The notes beneath the pieces are model-generated. The model did no database searches. It was not told the origin of the DNA and worked only from the letters and a program-made list of their open reading frames with translations. A stretch of DNA of 64,000 nt from assembly GCF_000372725.1 (NCBI RefSeq), contig NW_005198091.1, forward strand, positions 182,473 to 246,472. The letters are read 5' to 3'. The translations under genes and the position numbers were made by a program. The first letter of the stretch is position 1. Each line of letters begins with the position of its first letter. Positions 52,739-62,109 of the stretch are shown here, in pieces. This DNA comes from Emiliania huxleyi CCMP1516 (lineage: Eukaryota > Haptophyta > Isochrysidales > Noelaerhabdaceae).

Positions 52739-53886
52739 TGCGGAGATGGAGGCGGCGCGTGTCGCTTCCGAAGGTCGATCGGCGAGCCAGCTTCAGGCGG
52801 TCGCGCGAGGCCGGCAGGGGCGGGCCAAGGCGGCTGTTGCAGCCGCCGCGAAGGCGGAAGCGGCGGCGGAGGCGGCGAGGGCGGCGGAGGCGGCGAGGGC
52901 GGCGGAGGAGGAGGCGGCGGCGGCGGCGGCGGCGAGGGTGGCGGCGGCGGAGGCGGCGGCGGAGGAGGCGGCGGCGGAGGCGGCGAGGGTGGCGGCGGAG
53001 GAGGAGGCGGCGGCGGAGGCGGCGAGGGTGGCGGAGGAGGCGGCGGCGGCGGAGGCGGCGAGGGTGGCGGCGGCGGCTGCGGCAGAGGCGGAGGCGGCAA
53101 GGGTGGCGGCGGAGGAGGAGGCGGCGGCGGAGGCGGCGAGGGTGGCGGCGGAGGAGGCAGCAGAGGCGGAGGCGAGGGCTCAGAGGTCAGCGGAGGTGGC
53201 GTCAGCGGCGCGGCTGCAGGCGGTGGTGCGGGGTCGGCGCGCTCGTACAGAAGCGGAGTCGCTGAGGGCGGACGAGGCAGCGGCGGCTGGGGGGTCTCCA
53301 CGCGGGCTAGGGGGCGGGCTCGCTGACTTCGGCCTCCCGGATATCCGCTCCCGGACTCTAGCGTGCCACGAGAGTCGGACGCCGAGAGTCTCGACCTGTA
53401 GGCCTCGCGGACAACCACGTCTTCGGCGTCGGCGAGATCATCGACGCCGAGGAGGCGCCGCGGGAGCCAGCCCCTCCACCGCCGCAGCACGGCTCGGAAG
53501 CCGTGGGCGACGCCCTGCTCATCGACTTTGGCGGCGAGATTGTGGACGAGGGTGCGGACGACGGGTGCCTTCCGGAGGGGGGAGCGTTTGGCCCCCCGCC
53601 CGGTCCGCAGCTCGGCTTGCCCCCGGCGCGCAGCTTGCTCGACGAGTTCGATTTTGAGGCACCGGGTGCAGGTGCGGCCGAGGGGGCGCCGGCGGGCCTG
53701 GCACCAGCACCCGACGAGACGTTGGGCGTGGCGTTTGATAAGTCGGAGCCTGCCCTCGAAGCGCTCTTCGGAGGTGCGATGCCAGACCCCGCCGCGGCCC
53801 TTCCGGCTTGCGCGGGAGATTTGTCGGAGGCGTCGCGGGGGCTGCCGCTCTCGTCGTGCGCGTCGGACGACGAAATCGTTGACTAG
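51339..53886 (+). CDS. Ala/Glu-rich coiled-coil protein with IQ-like motifs
   Basis: Join 51339-53313 and 53402-53886 (819 aa) across an 88-bp GC-AG intron, giving PRGLGGLADNHVFGVGEIID. After a short N-terminus with vicinal cysteines (GLCGCCGALG, possible lipidation or metal site) the protein is a long helix of Ala, Glu, Arg (AARVAAEEAAIAEAAAAEKA). Basic LQAVxRGRxxR motifs interrupt it (SASQLQAVARGRQGRAKA twice, ASAARLQAVVRGRRARTEAE), resembling IQ calmodulin-binding sites. About 600 bp are duplicated internally (about 51940-52270 and 52546-52870). The acidic C-terminus ends LSSCASDDEIVD. Cytoskeletal or scaffold role is a guess. The antisense Pro-rich frame is a shadow. Confidence 0.7.
51940..52870 (+). 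repeat. Coding tandem duplication, ~606-bp offset
   Basis: The segment holding GGCGATAGCAGAGGCGGCCG, TGCACGCACCGAGGCGGCTC and GCGCGTGTCGCTTCCGAAGG occurs near 51953-52260 and again near 52559-52866, with a constant offset of about 606 bp; the spacer is GGCGGAGG-type low complexity. Confidence 0.85.
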
Positions 53887-54402
53887 ATGAGGAGGTCTCG
53901 TGTTGTGTGTGTGACATGGTGTGTGATTTTCGGTGTGTGTGTGGTTGAGTTGTAAGGATGCTGTGCGAGAGCCCCGACCTGGTCATCTCGTTAAACCGAT
54001 CCTAGGAGTAGCACATCACACCATCACAGACTGTCTCGCACAGCAGGCGCGAGCCCTGGCCCCTGCCGCCGCGAGAGCGCGACGGTCAGAGGTGTCGACA
54101 CAGCGCAGGCAGCAGCTCTCAGCAGGCGCTACCGCTAGAGAGTCCCCCCCCCCGCCCCCCCCCCGTCCCGCGCTCGTGCGATTTTGCGGTTTTGGACTCT
54201 CTGGGCGCCTCTCGATTTGCCTCTTCCTCCAGACACAGGGGGGGAAATGTTCGACGCCGAGATGTCACCCGAACAGATCTGCCCTCTCGCCTCTGCCCTC
54301 ACAATCCACTATAAAAGCGCGGCTGGCTCACAGTGACACACGCCGCCCACCCGCCCTCCTCGGAGATCTCGAGTCTGTGCAGCTCCACCTGCTCGCGCCC
54401 CG
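53887..54402. other. Intergenic region between convergent genes
   Basis: Contains the 3' ends of the IQ-like gene and of the SDR gene, a poly-C tract (54147-54170), and no recognisable coding sequence. Confidence 0.4.
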
Positions 54403-55455
54403 TCACGCGCCGAGCGACGGTCCCACTCTGGCGATGGCCTTGGCGGCCGCCTGGTTGGTGGCCAGCACGACGATGTCGGCGATCTGCACGTGCGCGGGCC
54501 GGGTCGCCGCGTAGAAGATGTTGTCGGCGACGTCGGCGGCCACGAGCGGCTCGACATCGGCGTAGACCGCATCCGCCTGTTGCGCGGTTCGGCGATGGGC
54601 GTGGAGCGGCCTTCTCCCGCCCTCCCAGCCGGGGCTGGTGTCGGGGGAGGCGAGTCTGTGCGCGCGCCTTCTCCTTTGAGCCGAGCCGGACGGTGGAGAA
54701 CTCGGTGTTGACGATGCCGGGCGAGATGGCGGTGACGCGCACCTGGACAGCAAGGTCGTGGAGCAGCTGCGGACCAGTTCGCAGAGGGTGGCAGCCGCTG
54801 CAGGGGGAAGGAAGCAGAGAGGAGAGGAGGCCGCGCACGAGGCCGTGAGGACGTGCCTCGCCGCCGCTACTGCCGCTACTGCCGCTGCTCTACGCACCGG
54901 GGTTGCGATCAGGTCGTGCCTCGCTGCCGTGGTGAAAGCATCCACCGCGTGCTTGGTCGCGCAGTAGACGGAGCCGCCGGCGTACGCCTCGTGCCCTGCG
55001 ATCGATCCGACGTTGATGAGGTGGCCCTTGCCGCGCTGCTTGAAGCCGGGGACGAAGGCGCGTGTAAAGGCCATGACGGCCGCCACGTTGGTCGTCAGCA
55101 TCGTCGTGACTGAGGCCATGTCGTTAGCCTCTGCGGGCGAGACGCCGAGAGCCAGCCCTGCGTTGTTGACGAGGACTGATACGGCGGCAAAGCTAGCCGG
55201 CAGCGTCTCGGGCAGCGCTGCCACTGCGTCGAGGTCCTGCACATCGAGCTGTACGGTGTGTGACTGTGTGCCGTACTTTGAGGCGAGCGACTCCTGCAGT
55301 GCCGATAGCCGCTCCGCACGGCGGCCGAGGAGTACGAGCCGGGCGCCAGCCTCTGCGAAACGATAGGCGCAGGCCTCGCCGATGCCTGCGGTCGCTCCGG
55401 TGATGAGGACAACCTCGTCGGCGACCGAGGCGGACGGGTAGAGTGTAGAGGTCAT
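54403..55455 (-). CDS. Classical short-chain dehydrogenase/reductase (YdfG-like)
   Basis: Complement join of 55455-54898, 54742-54668 and 54576-54403 gives 268 residues; intron 1 is GT-AG (54743-54897) and intron 2 GC-AG (54577-54667). All SDR signatures are present: LITGATAGIGEACAYRFAEA (cofactor glycines), the Arg pair LLGRRAERL (NADP preference), LVNNAGLALG, catalytic Ser in INVGSIAGHEAYAGG, YCATKHAVDAFT (Y-x3-K) and RVTAISPGIVNTEFSTVRLG. The C-terminal ADVADNIFYAATRPAHVQIA and VVLATNQA are typical of the NADP-dependent 3-hydroxy acid/serine dehydrogenase branch. Length and motifs are complete, so it should be active; substrate probably a small hydroxy acid or hydroxy amino acid. Confidence 0.92.
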   Translation of the reverse strand: MTSTLYPSASVADEVVLITGATAGIGEACAYRFAEAGARLVLLGRRAERLSALQESLASKYGTQSHTVQLDVQDLDAVAALPETLPASFAAVSVLVNNAGLALGVSPAEANDMASVTTMLTTNVAAVMAFTRAFVPGFKQRGKGHLINVGSIAGHEAYAGGSVYCATKHAVDAFTTAARHDLIATPVRRAAAVAAVAAARHVLTASCAASSPLCFLPPAAAATLCELVRSCSTTLLSRCASPPSRPASSTPSSPPSGSAQRRRRAHRLASPDTSPGWEGGRRPLHAHRRTAQQADAVYADVEPLVAADVADNIFYAATRPAHVQIADIVVLATNQAAAKAIARVGPSLGA

Positions 55456-55550
55456 TGCGTCGGGGATACGGAGCTGTTGGTGGCCGGACAAACAACTCGG
55501 CGCCTAAAGACAGGGATTCTCGCATCGCAAGTCTTTTTCTTCCTTTCACA

Positions 55551-56344
55551 ATGAAGACCTCGCGAAAAAAAATCTTGCGGTTTCAAAAAATTCTGCTTGT
55601 CCCCAAAGCAACTTCCTGGAACCCCACTCTTCATCCGTGCCGCCTGCGCTGCCGCCTCTGCTGCAAAAGTCGACGCGGCGACCTGTCGGAGAAACTGAAG
55701 CTGTCGCCAATGGCCAAGGCGGGCGATCAATACGAGGTACGCACCGGCAATATCTGGAGCCACTGCCGCCGCGACGATGTAAGGGCCGTGACCCGCCTTC
55801 TCAATGAAGGTGTGGACCTCGAGCTCCGCAATAAGGTGCCACTCTCACCGCTCACCGCTGCTCACTCTCGCCGCTACACTCTCACCGCTGCTCACCCATC
55901 GCCGCTGCTCACTCTCACCGCTGCTCACTCTCACCGCTGCTCACTCTCACCGCTGCTCACTCTCACCGCTGCTCACTCGTCGAGTATCGGCCAAGCCACT
56001 GAGCCTCGCTGCTTCTCACTCCACTCGTGGCTCCTGCTGCCACCAGGTCGGGTGGACGCCTTTGCACGCGGCGGCCAACGGCGGCGCCGAGCGAGTGGTC
56101 GCGCACCTGATCACCTGCCGCGCCGACATCGAGTCGCGCTGCCGGGCGGGCCGCACCCCGCTCGCCGAGGCTGCACGGAGCGGCCATCTCCCCGTCGTCA
56201 TGCGGCTCGTGAGAGCGGGCGCGCCGGCGGACGAGGACGCGGTCGCCTGCGCAAAGGGCAGCGCCTGCCGCAGCTGGCTCGCCAGCCGGCGGAGCGGTAG
56301 GCATATCTCCGAGGAACCGCAGCACGGCGCGAGGCACGGGCGGG
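55551..56344 (+). CDS. Ankyrin-repeat module (own gene or N-terminus of the following fusion)
   Basis: ATG 55551 gives a basic N-terminus (MKTSRKKILRFQKILL), then IWSHCRRDDVRAVTRLLNEG VDLELRN, the start of an ankyrin repeat. An intron made of 16-bp CTCACCGCTGCTCACT repeats follows (about 55836-56046), then GWTPLHAAANGGAERVVAHL ITCRADIESR and GRTPLAEAARSGHLPVVMRL VRAGAPADE. The frame continues open through a short linker into GKGGK, which splices to AKAKQLKEQRAKAR, the N-terminus expected of the GTPase downstream, so no stop separates the two modules. An alternative start is ATG 55710 (MAKAGDQYEV). Confidence 0.6.
55850..55978. repeat. 16-bp intronic minisatellite
   Basis: About eight CTCACCGCTGCTCACT units between two ankyrin exons. 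Confidence 0.9.
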
Positions 56345-58589
56345 AGAGGCGGTCCGAGCACCAGCCCGTGGGCAAGGGTGGCAAGGCAAGAGGCAGCGGC
56401 AGCTCGAGGCGGCACCAGGAGCAGCGCCTTCACACGCTTCGGACTTGCCCCCAGGCAAAGGCCAAGCAGCTCAAGGAGCAGAGGGCAAAGGCGCGAGCCG
56501 CAGCCGCCGCCACGGCCGCAGCCGCCTCGGCCGACGCGGCTGATGAATCGGACGGCGGCGGCGAGACGGTGGCGGTGCCCGACGTGCTGCTCACCGCGGC
56601 GCGGGAGCCGCTGCGCTCTCCGGCGTCGCTCTCCTGCGCGCCGCCGCTCTGCTTGCGAGCAAGTGCGCCGCTCGCCCGCTGCGCTGAGGCGCTCAGCGCC
56701 GCGGTCTCTCTGCCAGACGGAGAAGGCCACGACGGCGGCGACGGCGGCGACGGCGGCGGCAAGGGCTGCTGCGTGACGGCGACGCATCCAGGTCCCGTCT
56801 AGATCACGTCCAAAAGAGCCTGTCAGGCGCGACGCGGCACGTCCTTTGCGTTCTGCTCGACAGCCGCCACCCGCTGCTCCACCTGCCGGCCGAGTTGCGC
56901 GGCGCGCTGAGGCGGCGCGGCGAGGCGGTGGTTCTGGTCCTCTCCAAGGCGGACCTGGTGGAGGAGGCGGCGTTGCGGGCGTGGGAGGGCCACCTTCGCC
57001 GCATCTGCCCGCACGCGGCGGCCGTCCTCCGCTTCAGCGCCGTCGGCAGGGCAATGGACGTCTCTCGCGCGCGCGCCGGCGCCGGGTCTCGCCGCCGCTG
57101 GCTGCACGCCCACCTCACGAGCGAGGAGCTCGTTGATACATAGCCCAGCGCCTGCATCATAGCCCACCTCACGAGCAAGGAGCGTGCGCCTCACGCGCGC
57201 CCGCCCGTCGCTCCGACTCACCCTTGCTCGCCGCGTCACCAGGAGCGCGCTAGCGTGCGGCGAGACGCGGAGCGGCTGGCGGAGGTGTGCGGCGCGAGGA
57301 TGCCTGCGGAGCAGTCGGAGCTCGTGCGAGGCGTGAGGAGGGCAAAGCACCAGAGGGCAAAGCACCGCGAGGGAGGGGCCTCGCCGCTGGCGGTCGCGGC
57401 GGCGCCAGCGACGCGCGAAATCATGAGCAACGACAGCGACAGCAGCGACGGAAGCGGTGGCAGCGGCGGCGGCGTGGACGGTGGCGCTGGTGACAGCGAC
57501 ATGGGTGGTGACAGCGACGCCGAGGTTGCCGAGGGGCCCGCGGAGCATGAAGAGAGAGCCGTGATGCGTGTTGGCGGCGGCCGCCGCACCGTGATCAGCC
57601 TGCTCGGCCGCTGCAACGTGGGCAAGTCGTCGCTGTTCAACGCGCTCTGCGGCGGCCGCAGGCTCGCGAGTGTCTCGCGGCAGCCAGGCCACACCCGACG
57701 CGTGCAGGAGGCGGCTCTCTCGGGCAGCCTCGGGTGGCTGACCTCGGGGAACCTCTCGATGCTGATGAACAGGCGGTGCACCTCTCTCCGGGCTTGCTGG
57801 TCCGCGACACGCCTGCCCTCGACGCGAGCGATGCCGCCGCGTGGGGCTGCGGCGGTGACGGCGGCGGGGGAGAGGGCGGAGAGGGTGAGGCTGGCGGCAT
57901 GGCTGCGGCGCGCGTGCGCGAGCTCTGCGGCCTGACCCCTCCCGGCGCCGTCCACTCTCCCTACGCGGCGGTGCGCGCCGCCGCAGAGTACCTTCCTCTG
58001 GCGGCTCTGTACGGCCTGCAGCCCAACGAGCTGAGGGCGGCGCAGGAGGAGGAGGGCGGCGACCCGGCGGCGGTATCAGCGCTCGGCCTCTCCTCCCTCT
58101 CGCCGCCAAGACGCGCTCCGGGCAACCCTCTCCCTGAGCCTTCCCTCCGCCTTGCGTAGGCCTCTGCTGCGCGCTCGCCGCCAAGAAGGGCTTCCTCCAG
58201 AGCCGCAGTGGCGCACCGGACGCGCACCGCGCCGGGCTGCTGGTCGTCAGGGACTGCGCCGAGGGTGCGCTCCCGCTGCTGTCGCAGCCGCCCACGTCGC
58301 TGGCACCGCCACCACTCTCTTCGTCGTCACCGCCGCCGCCGCCACCGCCTTCGTCACCTCCACCGTTGCCGCCGTCGCCGCTGTCGCCGCCGCCGTCGCC
58401 GCCGTCGTCGCCATCGACGCCACTGCAGTTGCCCCCGACGCCACTTTGCTCCTCCTCGAGAGGCGGCAGCCCGGCTCCTACAGCGCATGGCGGCGGAGGC
58501 GAACGCGATTGCGGCAAAAGTGGCGGCAGCGATGGCGGCCGTGGCGGCGGCGGCGACGGCGGCAGTGGCAGCGTCGCTGGCGGCAGCTG
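56345..58589 (+). CDS. Circularly permuted GTPase, GNL1/YlqF type (N-terminal part of fusion)
   Basis: Motifs occur in the permuted order of the GNL1/LSG1/YlqF group: LLDSRHPLLHLPAELRG, G4 as VLVLSKADLV (about 56930-56960), then after an acidic Asp/Ser spacer the P-loop G1 LLGRCNVGKSSLFNALCGG (about 57601-57656), G2-like RQPGHTRR, and G3 as LVRDTPALD after a GT-AG intron (Ala replaces the usual Gly). The C-terminal helical block LTPPGAVHSPYAAVRAAAEY plus CALAAKKGFLQSRSGAPDAH RAGLLVVRDC is the usual GNL1 end. GC-AG splicing of GKGGK to AKAKQLKEQRAKAR (about 56380-56455) rebuilds a GNL1-like Lys/Gln-rich N-terminus. Such GTPases act in ribosome-subunit maturation in nucleus or cytosol. The frame continues without a stop into CRY-DASH. 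Confidence 0.75.
57108..57183 (+). repeat. Direct duplication flanking intron sequence
   Basis: GCCCACCTCACGAGCGAGGA GC at 57108-57129 recurs with one mismatch at 57162-57183, bracketing the beginning of an intron of the GTPase gene. Confidence 0.85.
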
Positions 58590-60960
58590 CACTCTCATCT
58601 GGCACCGTCGCGATCTGCGGCTCGAGGACAACGCTCTCTACCGCGAGAGGAGGGCTTGTGCGTGTTCGGGCATCACCCGCGTGGTGCCAGTCTACATCTT
58701 TGACCCTGCGGACTTTGCCCGCGTGCCGTCGTGCGCGCAACCCGCTTGGGACGTGGTCCGTCTATTCACACCCTCTATTCACACCCTCTATTCACACCCT
58801 CTATTCACACCCTCTATTCACACCCTCTATTCACACCCGCTTGGGACGTGCTCCGTCCGGCGCATCGCGCCGCCCCTCGATGGCTGCGGACAGCGTCTAT
58901 TCACACCCTCGGCTGCGAACAGGTCCGAACAGGCCCTCATGCCGCGCGGGCGCTCCTCGCGGCGGTGACAGCTCTGCGTGCTTCGCTGCGCGCGCGCGGT
59001 GGCGAGCTCCTCGTCCGGTTTGGAAGGCCAGAGGCGGAGCTTCCTCTGCTCGCCGCTCGCTGCTGCGCTGGCGAGGTGGCGTGGCACGAGGAGGCTGGCT
59101 GGGAGGAGCGGCGCACTTCGAGCCGCGTGCGGGAGGCGATGACGCGCGCCGGCTGCCGAGCAAGCGCCGAGCTTGGAGGGTGCACGCTCTTCCATCCCGA
59201 CGAGTTGCCGGCAGCCGACGAGCCAGCGTCGCGGCGTTCACGGCGCACTATGTACTCACAGACAGAGAGGAGCGTGAACAGGCGCCCGACGAGTGGGCAT
59301 CCCTCGCCCACCCGCGGCAAAAGTACCCCGCGAAGAAGCGCCGCGGCTCGTCGGGCGCCTCTGGGAAGGCTGCGGACGGCGGCGGCGGCGTTGACTGGGC
59401 GCGTCGCCTCGAGGGGATGCCTCGCGTGATGGGCGATTGGCGGCGCGCTGTGCGGTCGCATGGGCCACCGAGAGCCGCCGAGTCCACTTCCGCCGGTCTG
59501 CGGGGGCAGAGGTTTCTCTCTCCCGCAGAACTAACGGTGGAGCTGGGACTATGCTTCCGGCGAGTTGCTCTTAAGAAGGCACCCACACTCACTCCATTGC
59601 GCAATAGGGGTTGGGTCTGGAGCTTGGCGAACTGCCCTCGCTCGCTCAGCTTGTGGCGCCCGCTCTCGAAGTTAGTCCCAACGGCCGGCTCCTCTTCGGT
59701 TTGCCGGATGGGGCCGCCTCGAGTGTCGTGGCGGCCGCTCTTCGCGCGGGAGGGCCCGCCAGCAAGGACGGTAATGGTGGCGGCAGGGGGGGGGAGGGCG
59801 GCGCCGAGGTCGGCAGCGAGGGCGGAGGCGGCATCAGAGGCAGCGGTGTGGAATGCTCCACCGCCACTCTCGCCACTGAGCATGCTGCGCTCTCCCGGCT
59901 GCGCCGCTTCGTGGGGAGCGGGATGGCGGCGTCGGCCGACCGGCACATCGCGGGGACGGGAGAGGCCGACTCGTCGCTGCTGGGCGTGCCGCTCGCGCTG
60001 GGCTGTCTCTCGCCGCGGCAGGTGCACGAGGCGGCCGCGGCCACGGAGGGGTGCGGCTGGCTTGGCTCGCACATGGAGATGCGGGACTACTTCATCTACG
60101 CGGGCATGGCTGCCGGGGCAGCCCTTTTCAGCAGCCGCGGCTGGAGGCCGGTCCATGGGCGCAAGGGCTTTCCCAAGGGAGGCGAGGCGCTGGTCGAGTG
60201 GCTGCAGCCGGCGCAGCACGAAAACGCCTGGCACAGCCGACGGGTGATGAGCTGCCCCAAAGCCTTGCGACTGGTGGAGGTCACGTGTACGATGCGTCCC
60301 GTAGGCGACGATGGGCGACGGGCCATACCGGCCTCCCACTCGTCGACGCGGCGATGCGGCAGCTGCAGCAGACGGGTTCGACTGCTCGCGTGCAGCTCAG
60401 GAGTCAGCGGCGGCGCGTCCCTCACGTTTTTCGTGCGTTGCGGGGCTCAGGCTACTGTTCGAACCGCGTGCGGCAAAACGCCGCCTCCCTCCTCGCGAAG
60501 GATCTGCGCCTTGACTGGCGGGCTGGCGCCGAGTGGTTCCAGTGGCTGCTAACGGACCACGAGGTAGGAGTGGAGTCGGTAGCAGGCAGCACAACACGAG
60601 GTACACGTGTGCATGCACTCTTTTACATAGGTCAGCGCAAATTGGGGTAACTGGAGCTATTTCGCCGGCGCTGGCGGCGACCCAAAGCAGCGACACTTCC
60701 GCACCGTCTCACAGGCCGCAAAGTACGACGCCGGCGGGTTGTACGTGCGCCGATGGCTGCCGGAGCTCGCCGACGAGGCTGTTTGCGTGGAGGCTGTGCT
60801 GCGGCCGTATGCGCACGCGGTTGAGGGCTGGCCTTCCCCTCTCGTTGACCCAGACACGCAACTGACTTGGCAGGATGCGCAGCGCCTCTCAGAGACGGGG
60901 CGGGTTTTACCAGCGGGCCCAGACCCGCATAGACAGCCCGGGGGCGATGGCGTGGGATGA
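58590..60960 (+). CDS. CRY-DASH photolyase/cryptochrome (C-terminal part of fusion)
   Basis: Flavoprotein that repairs UV lesions in single-stranded DNA or senses blue light. In order: [18 protein letters not shown] (antenna-domain start), [106 protein letters not shown] / [38 protein letters not shown] / [18 protein letters not shown] and [16 protein letters not shown]. The last three blocks are diagnostic for CRY-DASH; they join across GT-AG introns 60376-60450 and 60564-60630. The FAD pocket ([21 protein letters not shown]) looks intact. An intron with 14-bp CTCTATTCACACCC repeats is flanked by a 22-bp exon duplication (58741 and 58836). Exons at 59200-59700 are approximate. No Met exists between the GTPase C-terminus and this domain. 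Stop 60958. Confidence 0.82.
58761..58838. repeat. 14-bp intronic minisatellite
   Basis: Six CTCTATTCACACC(C) units within a CRY-DASH intron, bounded by the 22-bp exon copies CCCGCTTGGGACGTG(G/C)TCCGTC. Confidence 0.92.
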
Positions 60961-61431
60961 GCGTACTAGGTCGTACTCGCCTCGATTATGCCTCAGGAGG
61001 CAGCGGCGACAAGTTGTATACACCTTGCTGACCTGAAAGGGGCTTGTATTGGGCCTTTAACAAGGAACGGTACTCGAAAAGAAGGAGCAATTGCTCCGCA
61101 ACGACACATCGAGACACTCGAGAGGGAAAGAGTCAGAGAGAGACACGTTTCGCAACACGAACCGCAGGCAACACAGCCAACTGCAACACACACTGCACAC
61201 ACGACACACATCACGCAATGTGCACACACTCGGAGAGCGCACTCTCCGCACTCTCCTAGGACGCGACATGCCACAACTGTACAACCCGTAGAGGCGTATG
61301 CTAGCGCCTGACAAAACTGGGGCAGAGGATCGTCTGGGTTCTGCACACGCCGTTCTGCATCTGGCCTCTGGGCTCTGGCCATGCCTTTGGCTCTCTTGAC
61401 TTCCTCTCTGCGCCATTTCGCTGAGGTCCCT
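60961..61431. other. Intergenic region
   Basis: CA-rich sequence (ACACACACTGCACACACGAC, 61188-61215) but no gene seen; separates convergent CRY-DASH and a minus-strand ORF. Confidence 0.4.
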
Positions 61432-62109
61432 TCATCGGGACGTCGGACGCGCGCCGGAGCACATCCCAGCCGACACACACCGCATCGGCACCTCCCGGCG
61501 TCGTGTCTCCCCGCTGAGTGGGCTCGGCTTGTCCACGCGGGTCGGGCCCGTGCTGATTTCCCGGCAGGCTCGAGGCTTGAGCAGTGGGGAGTTGGGGGCG
61601 GAGGAGCAAGGCGAGCTATCGCTGCTGGGACAGAGCGACGTGAACTGGCGCGCCGCTGGCGGCGGGCGCAGCAACCGCGCGCCCCCAGTCTTGTAGAAGG
61701 GAGCCGGGTCGGAGTTGGCTCGTGAGAGAATGATCTGAGAGGAGCCGAAGAGGAAACAGGGTCGCTGGCTGGGCTTGCGGGCGTCGCCCTTGTCGCACTC
61801 GTCCATCCGCGACTTTAGCGGCGTCGTGCAGAGCGCGCCTCGCCGCCGCACCTCTGGGGTCTTGTCTGGGGTCGACCGGCCATCATCGCTGCCCGGCCCG
61901 TCGATGAGCATGTCGACGAGGAGGCCTCCCTGCTCGCCGAGCGAGAGGGCAGACGCAACGGGGCCGGCAATTGGGCGGGACGGCATGCCGGGGCTCGCCG
62001 ACTCGTGGCTCGCCGACAGCTGCATGCCGGGGCGAAGGGGGTCGAGGGGGGATATGGTTTGGCAAATCTGCCCAGAATACTTGTTGAGATGTAACGCCTT
62101 GATTCGCAA
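61432..62109 (-). CDS. Hypothetical Ser/Pro-rich protein
   Basis: Open frame of 225 residues without a recognised domain. It contains SP/TP sites typical of phosphorylated regulators (RSTPDKTPEVRRRGALCTTP, SSDSSPCSSAPNSPLLKPR) and a short ordered-looking block RPCFLFGSSQIILSRANSDP with APFYKTGGARLL. The residue mix is more balanced than in shadow frames nearby, so it is kept as a probable gene or large exon. Exon structure is unknown. Confidence 0.4.
   Translation of the reverse strand: MRIKALHLNKYSGQICQTISPLDPLRPGMQLSASHESASPGMPSRPIAGPVASALSLGEQGGLLVDMLIDGPGSDDGRSTPDKTPEVRRRGALCTTPLKSRMDECDKGDARKPSQRPCFLFGSSQIILSRANSDPAPFYKTGGARLLRPPPAARQFTSLCPSSDSSPCSSAPNSPLLKPRACREISTGPTRVDKPSPLSGETRRREVPMRCVSAGMCSGARPTSR

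Noticed and set aside
51676-53490. Long antisense Pro-rich ORF (about 600 residues)
   Set aside because: Exact shadow of the GGC/GAG-rich coding repeats of the plus-strand Ala/Glu protein; no non-repetitive content.
58488-58640. ATG at about 58488 as an independent start of CRY-DASH
   Set aside because: That ATG is in a different frame (MAAEANAIAAKV), which does not lead into the [12 protein letters not shown] motif.
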